A DNA stretch of 64,000 nt from Arthrobacter sp. MYb229 (GCF_002975405.1 NZ_PCPS01000002.1:868001-932000), one strand, 5' to 3'; shown: positions 1 through 9,281, counted from the first letter of the stretch. Translations and numbers: made by a program. Notes: generated from the sequence alone by a model not told the origin.

Positions 1-1829
1 CGGGACGCACCGCAGCACTGGCCTTGGCCGTGACCATGACAATCGGAACCGGCGCTCAGGCAGCCGCAGCGCCACCGGCATCCGCAGATGTGCCGAACTC
101 CTTGCCGACGGCGAAGCTCACCGTCCAATCCGCCAAATCGGCAACAATCAAGCGCACCACGGCAAACCTGCGGTTGCGCGAACGGGCCACAACCTCCTCA
201 GCCACGTTGCTGGTGATCCCGATGGGCACCAAAGTCAGCGTGCTGGCGACCAGCCATGGTTGGAACAAGATCAAGTACGGCGGGAAAACCGGGTGGTCCG
301 CTGGCTCATACCTGGAAAAAGACTCGTCCACCACGGATTCCAAGGGCGGTTCGGTGCGCTATACGACGGCGAACCTCAACCTGCGCACCGGGGCCGGGAC
401 CGGCTACCGTTCGCTCGGTGTGATCCCCAAGGGGGAGAAGGTCACGGTTTCGAAGACGTCCAGGGGATGGGCCAAGGTGACCTCGTCAAAGGGGACCGGT
501 TGGTCCAGCGCCAGCTACCTGACCTCGAAGGGTTCTTCGTCGAAGCCGAGCATCCCGAAAACGGAATCTTCGGAGGGCTCGCGCTATACGACCGCCAACT
601 TGAATCTGCGCACCGGGGCCGGAACCGGCTACCGCTCGCTTGGGGTGATCCCGGAGGGCGAAAAGGTCAATGTCCTGCGCACCTCGGGCAACTGGGCCCA
701 GGTCTCGTCCTCGAAGGGGACCGGTTGGGTCAGCCGGACCTACCTGGGCGGTGGCGCCTCCAATTCCGGACCAGAGACCCCGCCCACCGCCAAAAAGTCA
801 GCGTACACCACGGCAAACCTGAACGTGCGCTCCGGGGCCGGAACCAACCACCGTTCGCTCGGCGTGATCCCCAAGGGCGAGAAGGTCACTATCCACACGA
901 CCTCCAGCGGCTGGTCGAAGGTAAGCTCCTCTCAAGGCACCGGTTGGGCCAGCAGCGCGTATTTGTCCACGAGCGCCAAGAGCGACAGCCAGCCCAAGGA
1001 TGACGACGACAGCGTCCGCCCTATCGGGGGCAGCACCCAGTGGACCACCGCGAACCTCAACCTGCGCAGTGGGGCCGGCACCAGCCATCGTTCGCTCGGC
1101 GTGATCCCGAAGGGGGAAAAGCTCACCGTCCACCTGACTACGGCGGGCTGGTCGAAGGTGACCTCCTCGGAGGGGACCGGCTACGTCAGCGCCGACTACC
1201 TGAGCGACGAAAAACCGTCCAGCGCGCAATACCGCTGGACAACCGGCAGCTTGCATCTGCGCACCGGCCCGGGGACCAATTATGCAAGCAAGGGAATTCT
1301 CCCGGCCTATGGGCGAGTGCAGCTGATCAGCGCGCAGAACGGCTGGGCCAAGGTGACCAGCGGCGTCGGCACCGGATACGTCAGCTCCCGCTACTTGAGC
1401 ACCGCCGAGCTGCACCCGGTGCGCAGCGATACCCAAGGGGTCATCAAGCAGCTGCGGCAGCTGTTCGCCGGTGACTTCACCTCGCTGGGCACGGTGCGTC
1501 CCGGATCCGTTGGCCACAGCTCCGGCAAAGCCGTGGACGCGATGATCGGCAATTACCACAGCGCCGCCGGAATCGCCGCCGGAGACCGCATTTCCCAGTT
1601 CCTGCTGGACAACCGCAAGCAGCTGGGAGTCCACTACCTGATCTGGCAGGACAAGATCTGGCTATCTGAGGCGAAGGGCTGGGAGCCGTACTCGACCTCT
1701 GGCAAGTACGGCACCCAGTTCACCGACAACTGGAATGACACCACCCGGCATATGGACCACGTCCACGTGGAAACCTACGGCGATTCCGCCACCGGAGGCG
1801 CTCTGGATTACAGCGCGCTGAACGGCTAG
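1..1829 (+). CDS. SH3-repeat secreted protein with ARB_07466-like C-terminal domain (5' end cut by window)
   Basis: The frame is open to the window edge. Residues encoded from base 3 (GRTAALALAVTM) read as the hydrophobic core of a signal peptide ending near AQA, so the true start lies upstream; TTG at 24 is only an internal codon. Six bacterial SH3 repeats follow (pattern TTANLNLR..AG...R.LGVIPKGEKV, then W.KV....GTGW.S..YL), joined by Ser/Lys-rich linkers. The last 140 residues form a compact domain with HSSGKAVD and DHVHVE, the paired His/Asp-containing motifs of the ARB_07466-like domain, which resembles M15-type D,D-peptidases. The likely role is binding and possibly cutting cell-wall peptides outside the cell. 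It is a paralogue of the protein at 12358-14520. Catalysis is inferred, not shown. Confidence 0.85.
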   Translation, partial: GRTAALALAVTMTIGTGAQAAAAPPASADVPNSLPTAKLTVQSAKSATIKRTTANLRLRERATTSSATLLVIPMGTKVSVLATSHGWNKIKYGGKTGWSAGSYLEKDSSTTDSKGGSVRYTTANLNLRTGAGTGYRSLGVIPKGEKVTVSKTSRGWAKVTSSKGTGWSSASYLTSKGSSSKPSIPKTESSEGSRYTTANLNLRTGAGTGYRSLGVIPEGEKVNVLRTSGNWAQVSSSKGTGWVSRTYLGGGASNSGPETPPTAKKSAYTTANLNVRSGAGTNHRSLGVIPKGEKVTIHTTSSGWSKVSSSQGTGWASSAYLSTSAKSDSQPKDDDDSVRPIGGSTQWTTANLNLRSGAGTSHRSLGVIPKGEKLTVHLTTAGWSKVTSSEGTGYVSADYLSDEKPSSAQYRWTTGSLHLRTGPGTNYASKGILPAYGRVQLISAQNGWAKVTSGVGTGYVSSRYLSTAELHPVRSDTQGVIKQLRQLFAGDFTSLGTVRPGSVGHSSGKAVDAMIGNYHSAAGIAAGDRISQFLLDNRKQLGVHYLIWQDKIWLSEAKGWEPYSTSGKYGTQFTDNWNDTTRHMDHVHVETYGDSATGGALDYSALNG

Positions 1830-1837
1830 GCAAGTAG

Positions 1838-1880
1838 AGGGCTGCGGATCCTGTCCCCTGAGGGCAGGGCCGCAGCCCTT
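1838..1880 (+). terminator. Rho-independent-type hairpin after SH3-repeat gene
   Basis: Perfect 10-bp arms AGGGCTGCGG (1838-1847) and CCGCAGCCCT (1870-1879), nine bases after the stop codon. The T tract is short, so it may be a pause/stability hairpin as much as a strong terminator. Confidence 0.6.
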
Positions 1881-2206
1881 GCGTTTCCCTGCAGGGGTAT
1901 TGTGTCTCACCGCACGCGCAAGGACAGACTCTGCTGCGCTTCAGCCGCGGAATACGGCATGTTGGATCTCCACCGAGATCCTGTATTTCTTATTGCTTCG
2001 AGGAATGGAATGACCTGAAGCGATCATCCGGAAAAAGCGCCAATCGGTAAATCAGCAGTCCGGGCTCCGACCGGTGCCTGGCATGGGCGCTCTTAGCCGG
2101 GCGCAGCAATGGTAGTTGATAGCTGCCCGCGGTTACCTATCCAGCCATGACGGTGCCGCAGCGCTCAGCCCTTGTTATCCTCGGCCCAACGGTGTCATTC
2201 TGAGGT
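1881..2206. other. Intergenic region without a recognisable gene
   Basis: About 330 bases between the hairpin and the arylsulfotransferase gene. I see no convincing coding frame, repeat or RNA gene. It presumably contains the promoter of the gene at 2207, but I cannot place a clear -35/-10 pair. Confidence 0.5.
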
Positions 2207-3769
2207 ATGGGTGCGAACATCACTTGGTATCAACCTCGCCGCCGCCGGGCGTCGGCTGCAGCCATCGTGGCGGCGCTCGCCGTGCTGCTCTCCGGCTGTG
2301 CTCCCACCGAAGGGGCCGAGGACTACCCCGTGCCGCATCACAGCTTCGTCAGTCGCCCGGATCTGACGCCGCCGAAATTGGCAACTTCGCACGGCGAAAC
2401 CGCGGCCGCGAAGCACGGGGGAATGACCGAGTATATTTTCTTGACCCCCGGCTACGAGACCGGCATTCCCTCATCCGGGGCGATGATCTTCGACGCCCAA
2501 GGCGAACTTGTCTGGATGGAACCGATCGACCCGGAGGACCCTAAGGACAACTATTTTGACCTTCGCCCGCAGGAATACCGCGGCGAAACGGTATTGACGG
2601 TCTATCAGGGCACCAGAGACGGAGGCCGCGGCAATGGCGAGATCCTCGTCCTCAACGCCGCCTACGAACAGATTGCCAGTGTCACCACCGGCGGTTCTCT
2701 AGGTCCGGGCAAAGCAGATTTCCACGACTCGACCATCACCGCAGCCGGCACCATGCTGATCGCTTCCTATGTGCCCACCCCGGCCGATCTGTCTGCCGTG
2801 GGAGGCCCGGAGGATGGAAACATCGAAGATGCGGTGATCCAAGAGGTCGACATTGCCAGCGGCGAGGTGATCTTCGAATGGAGCGCGCTGGATCATGTTC
2901 CGCTGACGCAGACGATGCTGGATTTCGACTCCGAACGGGCCGCGCAGACGGAGGACGAGGACGAACTGGGCACCGCGGAAAAGCCTTTTGACTACTTCCA
3001 CATTAATTCGATAACAGAAGACCACGACGGCGCAATTCTCGTCTCGGCCCGGCATACTTCTGCGGTCTACCGGCTGGACCGCACCACCGGGGAGGTGGCC
3101 TGGACGTTGGGTGGATCGGCCAGCGACTTCGATCTCGATGAGGATGCCGTGTTCGCCTGGCAGCATGACGCGCAGCGAGCACCCGACGGGACGCTGACGC
3201 TGCTGGACAACCACGCCAAAGGAGATGAGAGCGAACGGTCCTCCCGGGGGCTGCGGCTGTCACTGGACGAGCGGGCAATGACCGCCTCGGTGGTCACCGA
3301 GTATGCTCCGCCGCAGGAACGGGCGGCCGGCAGCATGGCCAACGCCCAAGAACTGGCCAACGGCAACATGCTCATCGGCTGGGGCTCGCAGTCCTATTTC
3401 TCGGAATACAACCATGATGGTGAATTGCTCTACGATATCTGCCATGGCGATGCCTGCTACCCGGAAGGATTCTCTGGGGGAGGCACCAGCTACCGGGCGT
3501 ACAAGGCTGCGTGGCACGGGCAACCATCGACCGACCCGCAGCTCACGCTCCGGGATCGCACCGCATACGTCTCCTGGAACGGTGCCACCGAGGTCGCGCA
3601 ATGGCGCCTGCTAACCGGGGACGACGCGGCAACCGCAAGCGAACAGGCCACCGTCGAACGGGAGTCCTTTGAAACAGCCATCCCGTTGCCCGGCGATGCA
3701 CGGTACGTCGTTGTTGAAGCCTTGGACGGCAACGGTGAGGTGCTTGGCAGCGCAATGCACCAGGAGTAA
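2207..3769 (+). CDS. Arylsulfotransferase (ASST)-family lipoprotein
   Basis: The 520-residue product starts with an Arg-rich n-region, a hydrophobic stretch and the lipobox LLSGC (Cys about residue 31), so it should be a surface lipoprotein. The body has the repeated blade-like motifs of the arylsulfotransferase_2 family: DFHDSTIT, FDYFHINSI, GAILVSARHTSAVYRLDRTTG, and FAWQHDAQ followed by LLDN. Characterised ASST enzymes transfer sulfate between phenols using an active-site His; which His does this here is not certain. Many actinobacterial members have no known substrate. The start follows GAGG by only two bases, so the ribosome site is weak. No operon partner: the flanking genes are separated by gaps. 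Confidence 0.8.
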   Translation: MGANITWYQPRRRRASAAAIVAALAVLLSGCAPTEGAEDYPVPHHSFVSRPDLTPPKLATSHGETAAAKHGGMTEYIFLTPGYETGIPSSGAMIFDAQGELVWMEPIDPEDPKDNYFDLRPQEYRGETVLTVYQGTRDGGRGNGEILVLNAAYEQIASVTTGGSLGPGKADFHDSTITAAGTMLIASYVPTPADLSAVGGPEDGNIEDAVIQEVDIASGEVIFEWSALDHVPLTQTMLDFDSERAAQTEDEDELGTAEKPFDYFHINSITEDHDGAILVSARHTSAVYRLDRTTGEVAWTLGGSASDFDLDEDAVFAWQHDAQRAPDGTLTLLDNHAKGDESERSSRGLRLSLDERAMTASVVTEYAPPQERAAGSMANAQELANGNMLIGWGSQSYFSEYNHDGELLYDICHGDACYPEGFSGGGTSYRAYKAAWHGQPSTDPQLTLRDRTAYVSWNGATEVAQWRLLTGDDAATASEQATVERESFETAIPLPGDARYVVVEALDGNGEVLGSAMHQE

Positions 3770-3789
3770 GCGACTGGCAGGTAGGCCGG

Positions 3790-3960
3790 TGTGGATTTCG
3801 ACAGCTCGGCTCGTCGGGTTAGCTCGCTGACTCCGACACAAGTGGCCGCTGCATCGCCGAAGGCCCGGAGCAAGGCCATGGCCTTGTCTTCGGCGGTGCG
3901 TGCATCGCGGGATTCCGGATCCTGGGAAGTCAAACATGAAGTGGGCCGATCTGCATGCAA
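3790..3960 (-). pseudogene. Remnant of an IclR-type regulator (N-terminal HTH only)
   Basis: On the minus strand this stretch encodes about 57 residues with the typical start of an IclR-family HTH: KAMALLRAF, then VGVSELTRRAELSKST. In intact regulators the recognition helix continues after SKST, but here the similarity stops at about 3790, where the 3' flank of the ASST gene begins, and no ligand-binding domain is present. There is also no good ATG/GTG in this frame. I read it as the left-over 5' end of a deleted gene. The match is by eye. Confidence 0.5.
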
Positions 3961-4017
3961 TTCATTGCCTGAAATCGGCGGAATCCACCATTACCGGATT
4001 CGGCGATCTAACCGCGG

Positions 4018-4062
4018 CGGGGATCCGACATGCATCCCCCAAGATTGCATGTCGGATCCCCG
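4018..4062. terminator. Perfect 17-bp inverted repeat, likely terminator for the leftward protease module
   Basis: Arms 4018-4034 and 4046-4062 are exact reverse complements (outer part CGGGGATCCGACATGCA), with an 11-base spacer. It lies 25 bases beyond the stop of the leftward subtilase at 4087. There is no clear T run, so the terminator role is an inference from position; a protein-binding palindrome is possible. Confidence 0.55.
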
Positions 4063-4086
4063 ATTTCCGCCCCCAGCGGCGCCGGC

Positions 4087-6198
4087 TCAGCGCACCACGA
4101 TGGTGATCGCCTTGCTGGTCCGATCGACGGTGATCTGGTCCCCGCCGGCTCCATTGAGCGCAGGCAGCGCCGCGGGCTCGGCGTTCGGCACCGGCTCGAC
4201 CGGGCTATCCGCGCCAGCGTCCGCACCTTCTACCGGTGGCACGGTCTCGCTCACGCCCTGTGCTTCGTCCAGGACGCCGGCACCGGCGTCGGCCGGCTCC
4301 TGGGCCCCGAGCGGATGCAGCGGTGCACCCGGCCGCCAGAAGGTGTAGCCCCAGTTCGCCGACCACTTATAGGACCACCGCGAGCGGTTCCCGTTGGCCC
4401 GCAGCAGCACGTTCGTGAAGCGCACGTCGTGCCCGCTGCGCGCCAGCATCACCGGGCCGGGATTGCCCGCGAAGCTGAACTGGTCCAGTACGGATCCGTT
4501 CGGAGCGTGCGAGCGGAAGGTCAGTCCGTTCAGCCGCACCGTGTTGATGCCCGGGTTGTAGAGCCGGATGTTGGCGCGGATATAGGTGTCGCGGCCGGAG
4601 CCGAGGAAGACCGGGGTGACCTGGATCGAGTACCAGATCCGGGAAGCGGCCTCGAGCGCCTTGCGGGCGTCGATCCGGCCGAACCCGAAATGCTGGTCCC
4701 GGCCCCCGGAACCCAGGTCCCGCGCCGTCAGCTTGATGATGTCCTCGACCTCCCAGGAGCGCAGCGCCGGATCGACGGCAAGGATCAGCGCCATCAGTCC
4801 CGCGACATGCGGTGTCGCCGAGGAGGTGCCGTTGAACGTGTTCACATAGTTGCCGCCGGAGTAGCCGCCGGATCCCATGATGTCGGTGGTCGGGATCTTG
4901 ACCCCGGGCGCCACCACGTCGACCTGCGGGCCGTAGTTCGAGCCCCACCAGGTCTCGCCGTCGAGGCTGGTCTTGCTCTTGCGCTGGTCCCACTGGTTGC
5001 TGGCCCCGACCGCGAGGAAGCCGCGGATCGAGGGGGAGAGGCGGGCCGGGTAGCCGACCCCGAGAATGTCGCCGTTGCCGGTGGCCGCCGCGATCGGGGT
5101 GCCCCGGCCGCCGCGCCCGGTGGCCTGGGCGTAGCGGAACGCGTTGGTCACCACGGTGCTGGTGGGGCTGCCCCACGAGTTGGACAGCACATCGGCCCCG
5201 AGGTCGACCGCCTTGCGGACGCCGGCGGCGATGATGGCGTCGGTGGTGGACCAGAAGCCGTTGCCGATGCCGTAGGCGATGCGGATGTGCCGCACCCGGC
5301 TGTTCGGCGCGACACCGGCAATGCCGCGCCCGTTGTGGGCGGTGGCCGCGACGATCCCGGCGCAGGCCACCCCGTGGCCATCGGCCGACCTGGGGGCCGG
5401 GTTCGGGTCGTTGAAGCGCGCGTCGTAGCCCGGGGCCAGGACGTAGTCCTCGTGCGCGTTGCCGCCCTCGTCGATGACCGCCACCGAGATGGCGGAGCTG
5501 CCGCGGGTGATGTCCCAGGCCTCGGGGCAGCGGATCTTCCTGATGCCCCACTGCGCCGGCAGCAGCGGGTCGTTGGGCGTGAACGCCGGGCCGGTGCCGT
5601 TCGGCTCGGCCGTTTCCACGAGCTCCTCCAGGGTGCTGGTCAGCCGCGGGGCGATCCGCACGAAGTTCGGCACGGCGTACTCCACGCCCTCCTGCTCGTG
5701 CAGCTCGTTGGCGATGGCCAGCGCGGAGTCCGGCGCGCGGGTGGTGCGCAGCAGGTAAGCGCCGGGCTCCGGGTAGTCCTCCCGGACGGTCTGAAGATGG
5801 TGCTTTTTGATGAGCTTCGCCGCGGCGTCGGCGCCGGGCTCGAACTTGGCGATGAGCTCGCCCTGGTCGATCAGCGCGCTCGGCGCGTCTTCGCCGTCCC
5901 CGGCCTGCGCGGCCACCGGCTCGTAGATGTCCACTGCCCCGGCCTCCGCGGCGGCTTGCGCCCCGGCTGGCCGCGCGAGCGGCGCGTCCTCGACGCGCAT
6001 GACCACGAGGTTCTGGTCGGTGACCCGCAGCAACTGGACCGGGTGCTGCGGGTCGTGGGATGCCGCCGCGGCGCGGGCGTTCATGGCCTCGGCCTGATCC
6101 GCGTCTGCATGGATGGCGACGAAGTTCGGTGATGCGGCCAGCGGAACCCGCTCGCCGTCGGCGTAGTAGTAGGCCTGCGCCTCATTGTTCTCTGACAT
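4087..6198 (-). CDS. S8 (subtilisin-like) serine peptidase, cytoplasmic, module protease 1
   Basis: 703 residues from ATG 6198, chosen because AGGAG stands seven bases upstream; the frame runs 28 codons further but has no better site. There is no signal peptide. The N-terminal ~200 residues (beginning AYYYADGERVPL) look like a long regulatory/pro region. The subtilase core holds the triad: Asp in AVIDEGG (~242), His in DGHGVACAG (~275), Ser in NGTSSATPHVAG (~458), with the oxyanion-hole Asn in SNSWG. The ~150 residues after the core form an extra beta-rich domain, and the tail is acidic. The gene is separated from the CHAT gene by 105 bp that hold a candidate promoter shared with the other subtilase of the module. 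I infer an intracellular protease acting with the CHAT protein. Confidence 0.88.
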   Translation of the reverse strand: MSENNEAQAYYYADGERVPLAASPNFVAIHADADQAEAMNARAAAASHDPQHPVQLLRVTDQNLVVMRVEDAPLARPAGAQAAAEAGAVDIYEPVAAQAGDGEDAPSALIDQGELIAKFEPGADAAAKLIKKHHLQTVREDYPEPGAYLLRTTRAPDSALAIANELHEQEGVEYAVPNFVRIAPRLTSTLEELVETAEPNGTGPAFTPNDPLLPAQWGIRKIRCPEAWDITRGSSAISVAVIDEGGNAHEDYVLAPGYDARFNDPNPAPRSADGHGVACAGIVAATAHNGRGIAGVAPNSRVRHIRIAYGIGNGFWSTTDAIIAAGVRKAVDLGADVLSNSWGSPTSTVVTNAFRYAQATGRGGRGTPIAAATGNGDILGVGYPARLSPSIRGFLAVGASNQWDQRKSKTSLDGETWWGSNYGPQVDVVAPGVKIPTTDIMGSGGYSGGNYVNTFNGTSSATPHVAGLMALILAVDPALRSWEVEDIIKLTARDLGSGGRDQHFGFGRIDARKALEAASRIWYSIQVTPVFLGSGRDTYIRANIRLYNPGINTVRLNGLTFRSHAPNGSVLDQFSFAGNPGPVMLARSGHDVRFTNVLLRANGNRSRWSYKWSANWGYTFWRPGAPLHPLGAQEPADAGAGVLDEAQGVSETVPPVEGADAGADSPVEPVPNAEPAALPALNGAGGDQITVDRTSKAITIVVR

Positions 6199-6252
6199 TG
6201 GATTGCTCCTGGAGCCGATAACGGATGCGGCGCCCCTTTGCGCCGCACCCCC

Positions 6253-6280
6253 TAGGAGCGCCGGCGGCGGCCGGTGATAC
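6253..6280 (-). promoter_or_regulatory. Candidate ECF-sigma promoter of module protease 1
   Basis: Read on the minus strand: GTATCACCG (6280-6272), 13 bases, CTCCTA (6258-6253). The same two blocks with the same 13-base spacing occur upstream of the other subtilase (11391-11364). Block order and a distance of about 16 bases between hexamers fit a -35/-10 pair. A 7-bp hairpin (6227-6246) would lie near the 5' end of the transcript. The promoter role is inferred from conservation within the locus. Confidence 0.6.
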
Positions 6281-6303
6281 ACCGCCGCGCAAAAAGTTTC
6301 CGC

Positions 6304-8796
6304 TCAGCTGCCCGGGCCGGCCCGCCAGTCGGAACCGAACCAGGCGAAGCTGCGCTCCAGCGGCCCGTCGCAGGCCGCGGCGAGCGCCGCGGGCCCCTCC
6401 TGCCCGGAGGCGAGCCGGCGGTGCAGGCCTGCCATGGTCCGCTCGGCCAGGGCGTCGGGGATGTCGGTCAGCGGCGCCACGACGGCGCCCACCCCCATGG
6501 CGAGCAGGCTCGAGGTCAGGCCCAGCGCCTCGTCCCCGGGGCGCAGCCGCCCCCGCCCGGCGCTGCAGGCGGAGAGCACCACCAGCGAGGCGCGGATCGG
6601 CACTTGCTCCAGCTCGTGGGCGAACAGCGAACCGCCGTGCAACCGCAGCGAGGAGAAGAGCGGGCTGTCTTCCCGGTGCTGCCCGTGGGCGGCGATGTGG
6701 ACGACGTCGTAGGCGGCCAGGGCGGCTTTGAGCGCGGCCGGTTCGGCGGGGACCGGCCGGGCGCCGGCCCAGCAGCCGGCCACCGCCGCGCATTCGGTTT
6801 CGGCCAGCGCCAGCCCGGGACCGGCAATCACGGCCACGCTGGGTGGGCCGGCAAGCCTGACGCCGCCGGCAGCCCAAGCCGCAACCGAGCGGCTCAGCGT
6901 GAAACCGCGGTGCCGCAGCCGCGGCAGCATGCCCCAGGGCAGCCTGGCCAGCTCCCCGCTGGGGATGATCACCAGCGGGGCGTTGCCGAGGTCCTCGGGC
7001 AGCACCAGTTGCTCGAGCCGTTGCAGCGCGGCGTTCAGCGAGGAGCGCACCGCGCGGGACAGTGGGCCCGCCGGCGCGTTGCCGGCCGCCGCGGTGTCGG
7101 CCAGGGCGGCGGCGATCAGGTCGGAAACCTCTGCCCGCCCGGCCAGCGGCAGCAACCGCGCCGGAGCGCCAGGTGCCAGCTGCACCAGATGCAGTGCGTC
7201 CGCGGACCAGAAGTAGCTGAGCACGCCCACCGCTGACAGCTCGGCACGGCCCACCGGCCCGGGCAGGCCTTCCGGTTCATGGGTGCGGTGGGTCCAGTGG
7301 TGCTCGCGCAGCTGCCTTTCGATTCTGCCGGCCGCGACGCGCAGGGCACCTGCCGGACCCGGTGCGGCGGTGCGCAGCTCTTCGCGCAGCCGGCGCAGCG
7401 TGGCGAACAGGGCGGCGGCCGCGTCGTCTGCGGGCGGCAGGACGGAGGGCACCTCGGCGAGCGCCGCCCGCCAGCGTTCGGTGGCCCGCAAGGCGGCCCA
7501 GCCGTCGCCGCTGGCAGCCACCCGCTCTAGATCGGAGCGCATGATGGGGGCCAGATGGACCGCGACGGCGGTACGCAGATCCAGGCTTGCCATGCCGGCC
7601 CGGGCGGCGGCGGTATCCCGCGCCGCGGCACGCAGCAGGCGGCCGCGCCGCGCCGGGTCCGTGGTGGTGCAGAGCCCTGCGAGGATGGCCAGCAGGCGCG
7701 TGGAAAGGTAGGGGGAAGCACGCATGCGGCGCAGGCCGCGCAGGGCCTGCGGATCGCCGAGCTCCGGCTCGGGTCCCTCCGCGGCGGCGATCAGCTGCAG
7801 GGCGGCGGCCCGATCCGCGAGCCAGGGCCGTCCGGTGGCTCGGGCGTCGGCGGCCAGGGCCGCGCCCTGCGCCGCAAGCTGCGCTTTCCCGGGCCCGGAG
7901 CCCAGGACCAGCGCTTCGAGCCGTGCGGCCCGGGCCTCCTGGGTGCGGGCCGTTTCGCCGCGCCCCGCGGCCTGCGCCAGGACCTCCTCGGCGAGGCGGA
8001 CCGCCTGGCCGGGGTCTCCGGCGAGCGCGGCGCAGCGGGCCTGGTCCAGCCGGGCTTCGGCCCATTCTTCGGCCAGCCCGGCCAGCTGCAGCTCGACCAC
8101 GGCCTGCTCGAAGAGCTCGGTGGCCTCCTCGATGAGCCCGGCCTCCAGCAGCACGCGCGCGCGGTCGTGGCGCGCGACGGAACGGTCCACCTCGACCTCG
8201 AGCCCGTCGGCTTGTGCCATGAGCTGCAGGGCCGCTGGCAGATCCCCGCGCAGATACTCGACGAATCCCAGGTTGTGCAGCGCCATGAACCGGTAGGCCG
8301 GCAGGTCCTTGCCCAGCTCCGCCGCCGCGCGCAGGTCCGCGGCGGCCTCGGCCAGGGCGCCGGTCTGCGAACCGATGGTGCCCTTGTTCAGCAGCAGCCG
8401 CACGCGGTCATCGAGCGGGAGCCGTGTTGCGTACTTCACCGCGGGCCGCAGCTGTTCCAGCGCCTCCTCGAAGTTTCCGGCTCTGGCGTGGAGCACCCCG
8501 GCCTGGATGCGGGCGAGCGCCACGAGATTGTCGTCTGCGGCGGTGGCGGCTTCCTGCAATACCGCCTCGATCTGCGCCAGCGCCGCGGGAAGCCCGCGCG
8601 CATCGCAGATCAGCCAGGATTCGGTGAGCCGGATCCGCTGATCGAGGTCCATGCGCTCGGGCCGGGGCAGCGCGGCCAGGTGCCGGCGGGCGGTGCCCAG
8701 CAGCGCGCCTGCCTCGGGCAGCCGGTACGCAGCGATGGCCGCCCGGGCGCCCCGGTAGGCTTCGGTTGCCGGCGACAGGTGGTCCTCAAGCGGCAT
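6304..8796 (-). CDS. TPR-CHAT caspase-like protease
   Basis: 830 residues. The first ~450 are an all-helical array of Ala/Leu-rich TPR-type repeats (such as ALARIQAGVLHARAGNFEEAL). The C-terminal ~300 residues are a CHAT domain (caspase HetF associated with TPRs), with the catalytic His in VHIAAHGQH (~704) and Cys in VVLSACSAGRG (~744), and the following GDEALGLTSSLLAMGVGAVV helix region typical of the family. No signal peptide or membrane segment. CHAT proteins are clan CD cysteine peptidases; known cases such as Craspase are activated through partner proteins and cut specific targets. The start lies 2 bp after the stop of the preceding 160-residue gene, so translation is probably coupled. 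Likely targets are the neighbouring subtilases or the small protein; this is inference. Confidence 0.9.
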   Translation of the reverse strand: MPLEDHLSPATEAYRGARAAIAAYRLPEAGALLGTARRHLAALPRPERMDLDQRIRLTESWLICDARGLPAALAQIEAVLQEAATAADDNLVALARIQAGVLHARAGNFEEALEQLRPAVKYATRLPLDDRVRLLLNKGTIGSQTGALAEAAADLRAAAELGKDLPAYRFMALHNLGFVEYLRGDLPAALQLMAQADGLEVEVDRSVARHDRARVLLEAGLIEEATELFEQAVVELQLAGLAEEWAEARLDQARCAALAGDPGQAVRLAEEVLAQAAGRGETARTQEARAARLEALVLGSGPGKAQLAAQGAALAADARATGRPWLADRAAALQLIAAAEGPEPELGDPQALRGLRRMRASPYLSTRLLAILAGLCTTTDPARRGRLLRAAARDTAAARAGMASLDLRTAVAVHLAPIMRSDLERVAASGDGWAALRATERWRAALAEVPSVLPPADDAAAALFATLRRLREELRTAAPGPAGALRVAAGRIERQLREHHWTHRTHEPEGLPGPVGRAELSAVGVLSYFWSADALHLVQLAPGAPARLLPLAGRAEVSDLIAAALADTAAAGNAPAGPLSRAVRSSLNAALQRLEQLVLPEDLGNAPLVIIPSGELARLPWGMLPRLRHRGFTLSRSVAAWAAGGVRLAGPPSVAVIAGPGLALAETECAAVAGCWAGARPVPAEPAALKAALAAYDVVHIAAHGQHREDSPLFSSLRLHGGSLFAHELEQVPIRASLVVLSACSAGRGRLRPGDEALGLTSSLLAMGVGAVVAPLTDIPDALAERTMAGLHRRLASGQEGPAALAAACDGPLERSFAWFGSDWRAGPGS

Positions 8797-8798
8797 AA

Positions 8799-9281
8799 CT
8801 AGAACTCGATGACTGGTGTCAGCACCGGCTTCGCCTCCGGGTCCGCGGGCCGCAGCAGGAACCGGATCGGCCCGTGCGGGATCGAGCGCCAGAGCAGCCG
8901 GCCGTTCACATCCGAGGTTGCCCAGTGCGCGGTGTTGCCCGCGTAGAGCGCCACGTCGAGCCCGCCGCCGGTCACCCAGCCATCCACGCGCAGCGACCCG
9001 TCCGGCTCCGGCGCGGTGGACACCATCAGCTGCAAGGCCGAGCTGGTGAAGGTGACCGAGTCGGTGGCACTGGTTTCGGCGGCGCGCAGCGCCGGAGCCT
9101 GGCCTTCCAGCAATGTGGCAAGCTCCGCATTGAGGGTGGCCAGGGAGAGCGCAAAGAGCACCGTGTCGTCCAGCGTGGGCGGCGGCGGGTCCAAGGTGTC
9201 ATAGATCGCCGCGAGCTGCTCCAGGATCGCGGTATCCAGCCCGTCCAGGGGCCGCTGGTGCGGCTCGAATTGCTCGTTCAT
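8799..9281 (-). CDS. Small protein coupled to the sigma factor; candidate anti-sigma factor or adaptor
   Basis: 160 residues from ATG 9281, which overlaps the sigma-factor stop as ATGA; a TTG 12 bases upstream is less likely. The N-terminal half is acidic and helical (LDDTVLFALSLATLNAELATLL). The C-terminal half looks like a small beta-sandwich of the carboxypeptidase-regulatory type (DGSLRVDGWVTGGG, then DVNGRLLWRSIPHGPIRFLLRP). There is no transmembrane helix and no zinc-binding HxxxCxxC motif, so it is not a classic ZAS anti-sigma factor. Its place between sigma factor and CHAT protease makes it the natural candidate to hold the sigma factor or to be the CHAT substrate. I know of no established function. 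Confidence 0.7.
   Translation of the reverse strand: MNEQFEPHQRPLDGLDTAILEQLAAIYDTLDPPPPTLDDTVLFALSLATLNAELATLLEGQAPALRAAETSATDSVTFTSSALQLMVSTAPEPDGSLRVDGWVTGGGLDVALYAGNTAHWATSDVNGRLLWRSIPHGPIRFLLRPADPEAKPVLTPVIEF

Noticed and set aside
4030-6132. Long plus-strand open frame of 700 codons opposite the subtilase gene
   Set aside because: Mirror of a GC-rich gene; Arg/Gly/Ala/Val-rich, no motifs, no ribosome site. The minus-strand subtilase has a full catalytic triad.
7555-8802. Long plus-strand open frame opposite the CHAT gene
   Set aside because: Antisense shadow of the TPR region, with composition typical of such shadows.
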